From NCBI RefSeq assembly GCF_002735905.1, contig NZ_PEBD01000012.1:124001-188000 (forward strand): a stretch of DNA of 64,000 bases, read 5' to 3'. The stretch's first letter is position 1. The number at the start of each line of letters is the position of its first letter. Under the pieces are notes generated by a model, which worked only from the letters and a program-made list of their open reading frames with translations, had not been told where the DNA came from and made no database searches. Below, piece by piece: positions 62,586 to 64,000 of this stretch. This stretch comes from Williamsia muralis (GTDB lineage Bacteria; Actinomycetota; Actinomycetes; Mycobacteriales; Mycobacteriaceae). Made by a program: the position numbers and the translations under genes.

Positions 62586-64000
62586 ATGATCCGATCAATT
62601 CACCTGTGGCCCGTTCGACTCCTCGGGATCGCCCTCGTGGTGGTCATCGGGGTCGCGTCGGCAGGTTGTGCCGGTGATGACAACGGACCGGGCGCTGCAG
62701 CGCAACGATTCCTGAATGCTTTCGCCGATCACGACGGCAGTCGCGCCGGAGCCCTGACCGATGATCCCGTGTCGGCGACGTCTGCGATCGACGCGACCTG
62801 GAAGGGCCTGTCCGCCACCGAGATGTCGGCCGACACAGGGCAGGTGAAGGTCACCGGGGACACGGCCACGGTCGCAACCGACTACACGTGGGAACTGCCG
62901 GGCGGGCGCACCTGGGAGTACCGGGCCACCGTGCAGATGTCCCGCAGTGACGCGGGCTGGCAGGTTCGCTGGGTGCCGTCGAACGTTCATCCGAAACTCG
63001 GTGGGAACCAGACGATGCAGCTGCGGACGCTCGAGGCCCAGCGTGCGGCGGTCCGCGAGAGCGACGGCACCAACGTGCTGGTACCGGGCACTGTGTACGA
63101 CGTCCGGTTCGATGCCGCGGTGGCCGCGGATTCCGGCGCGGTCGTGTCCACCGCGACGGCACTGGCGACTGTTTTAGGTCGGTTTGCTCCGATGTCCGCG
63201 CAGGCCATCGCCGAGCAGGCGACTGGACTGGGTGGCGAGTACTCGGTGATCACGCTCGGTCAGCGTGACTTTGACCAGGTCCGTGACCAGCTCGCAGGTC
63301 TGCCCGGGGTGTCGACGGTCGACCAGGCGGATCTCGTCCCCTCTGATCCGAAGTTCGCCCCGGCGCTGCTCACCCAGGTGAAGAAAGAAGTGTCCAAGGA
63401 TCTCGAGGGCAAGGCCGGCTGGCGCGTGGTGTCGGTCAACCCGAACGGACTCGATGCCGATGTGCTGGCCGAGACCGCCCCTGCCCCGGCTCCGTCGGTG
63501 CAGATCAGCTTGTCCCGCGAAGTGCAGGAAGCGGCGCAGCGCGCGGTGGACCAACGCACAGATTTCCAGGTGGCCATGGTCGCCATCCAGCCGTCCACCG
63601 GGCGCATTCTTGCGATCGCCCAGAACGATCTGGCCGACCGAGACGGCCAGATCGCGACCATCGGCCTCTATCCGCCCGGCTCGACCTTCAAGGTGGTCAC
63701 CTCCGCAGCTGCGATCAGCACCGGGCTGGCCCAGCCATCGACCATGGTCGGGTGCCCCAGTGAGGTCACCATCGGCGAACGCAGCGTCCCGAACTACAAC
63801 GGTTTCGGACTCGGCACGGTCCCGATGCAAACCGCTTTCGCCCGGTCGTGCAACACCACCTTCGCCAAACTGGCGAGCGAGATGGGCCCCTCCGATCTGA
63901 CGCGGACCGCCGCATCTCTCGGTATCGGTCCCGAGTATCACGTGGTCGGCCTGCCGACGGAGAGCGGGTCGGTCCCGATCGCACCCGAACTGGTGCAGCG
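62586..64000 (+). CDS. Penicillin-binding lipoprotein, transpeptidase (partial, 3' end outside)
   Basis: The frame runs from an ATG (or GTG at 62583) to the right edge; about 471 residues are visible. A lipobox GVASAGC (lipid Cys ~30) anchors it outside the membrane. A MecA-N/NTF2-like domain (about 35-140) and a PBP dimerisation domain follow, then the transpeptidase with STFK (Ser ~366, in PPGSTFKVV) and SCN (421-423). The KTG box lies beyond the edge. This matches Rv2864c, a class B penicillin-binding lipoprotein. Confidence 0.92.
   Translation, partial: MIRSIHLWPVRLLGIALVVVIGVASAGCAGDDNGPGAAAQRFLNAFADHDGSRAGALTDDPVSATSAIDATWKGLSATEMSADTGQVKVTGDTATVATDYTWELPGGRTWEYRATVQMSRSDAGWQVRWVPSNVHPKLGGNQTMQLRTLEAQRAAVRESDGTNVLVPGTVYDVRFDAAVAADSGAVVSTATALATVLGRFAPMSAQAIAEQATGLGGEYSVITLGQRDFDQVRDQLAGLPGVSTVDQADLVPSDPKFAPALLTQVKKEVSKDLEGKAGWRVVSVNPNGLDADVLAETAPAPAPSVQISLSREVQEAAQRAVDQRTDFQVAMVAIQPSTGRILAIAQNDLADRDGQIATIGLYPPGSTFKVVTSAAAISTGLAQPSTMVGCPSEVTIGERSVPNYNGFGLGTVPMQTAFARSCNTTFAKLASEMGPSDLTRTAASLGIGPEYHVVGLPTESGSVPIAPELVQ

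Overview
The window is high-GC actinobacterial chromosome. Gene content and order match the Mycobacteriales, in the Mycobacterium/Gordonia/Rhodococcus area: smc, ftsY, amt-glnK-glnD, ffh, rpsP-khpA-rimM-trmD, rplS-lepB-rnhB-DUF2469, yraN-yifB-dprA, a siderophore-interacting protein, xerC, rpsB-tsf, pyrH-frr-cdsA, rlmN, dxr-rip-ispG, a GNAT protein and a penicillin-binding lipoprotein. This is the conserved order of M. tuberculosis Rv2922c to Rv2864c. An antigen-85-type esterase and PapA-type acyltransferases point to a mycolic-acid-containing genus. Gordonia or a close relative is my guess; no rRNA is present to settle it.

Four insertions stand out against that backbone. (1) 0.4-2.6 kb: an ergothioneine pair, egtB-egtD, between smc and ftsY. 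(2) 15.5-17.7 kb: four small genes between trmD and rplS that look like a type VII (ESX) secretion cassette: a YbaB-like protein, a WXG100-sized helical protein, a 339-residue candidate substrate and a small partner. (3) 21.0-28.8 kb: two copies of a PapA-like acyltransferase plus 14-TM exporter pair flanking an antigen-85-like esterase, probably for building and exporting an acylated envelope glycolipid. (4) 29.946-42.661 kb: a 12.7-kb integrative element.

The element splits yifB (comM) in frame. A 5-base TTGGC core is present at both ends, and joining across it restores one continuous 517-codon yifB frame. A large serine integrase sits at the left end. Then come a control region with repeated operator-like palindromes, a small excisionase-like HTH protein, a phage/plasmid-type ATPase, an array of 8-bp iteron-like repeats, and an operon of overlapping small genes of unknown function. 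I see no capsid, terminase, portal, lysis or conjugation genes, so it resembles a phage satellite or minimal integrative element more than a prophage. Its right end carries candidate defence cargo: a nucleotidyltransferase coupled to an unknown 356-residue protein, a winged-helix protein faintly like Abi-alpha, an McrA-like HNH endonuclease and several small ORFs. The nucleotidyltransferase pair is the best candidate for an undescribed system.

The rest is housekeeping: ammonium uptake and its PII control, co-translational targeting (FtsY, Ffh), ribosome maturation, secretion (LepB, Rip-type protease), translation, isoprenoid and phospholipid synthesis, and cell-wall synthesis. The final gene runs off the right edge and the first gene off the left edge.
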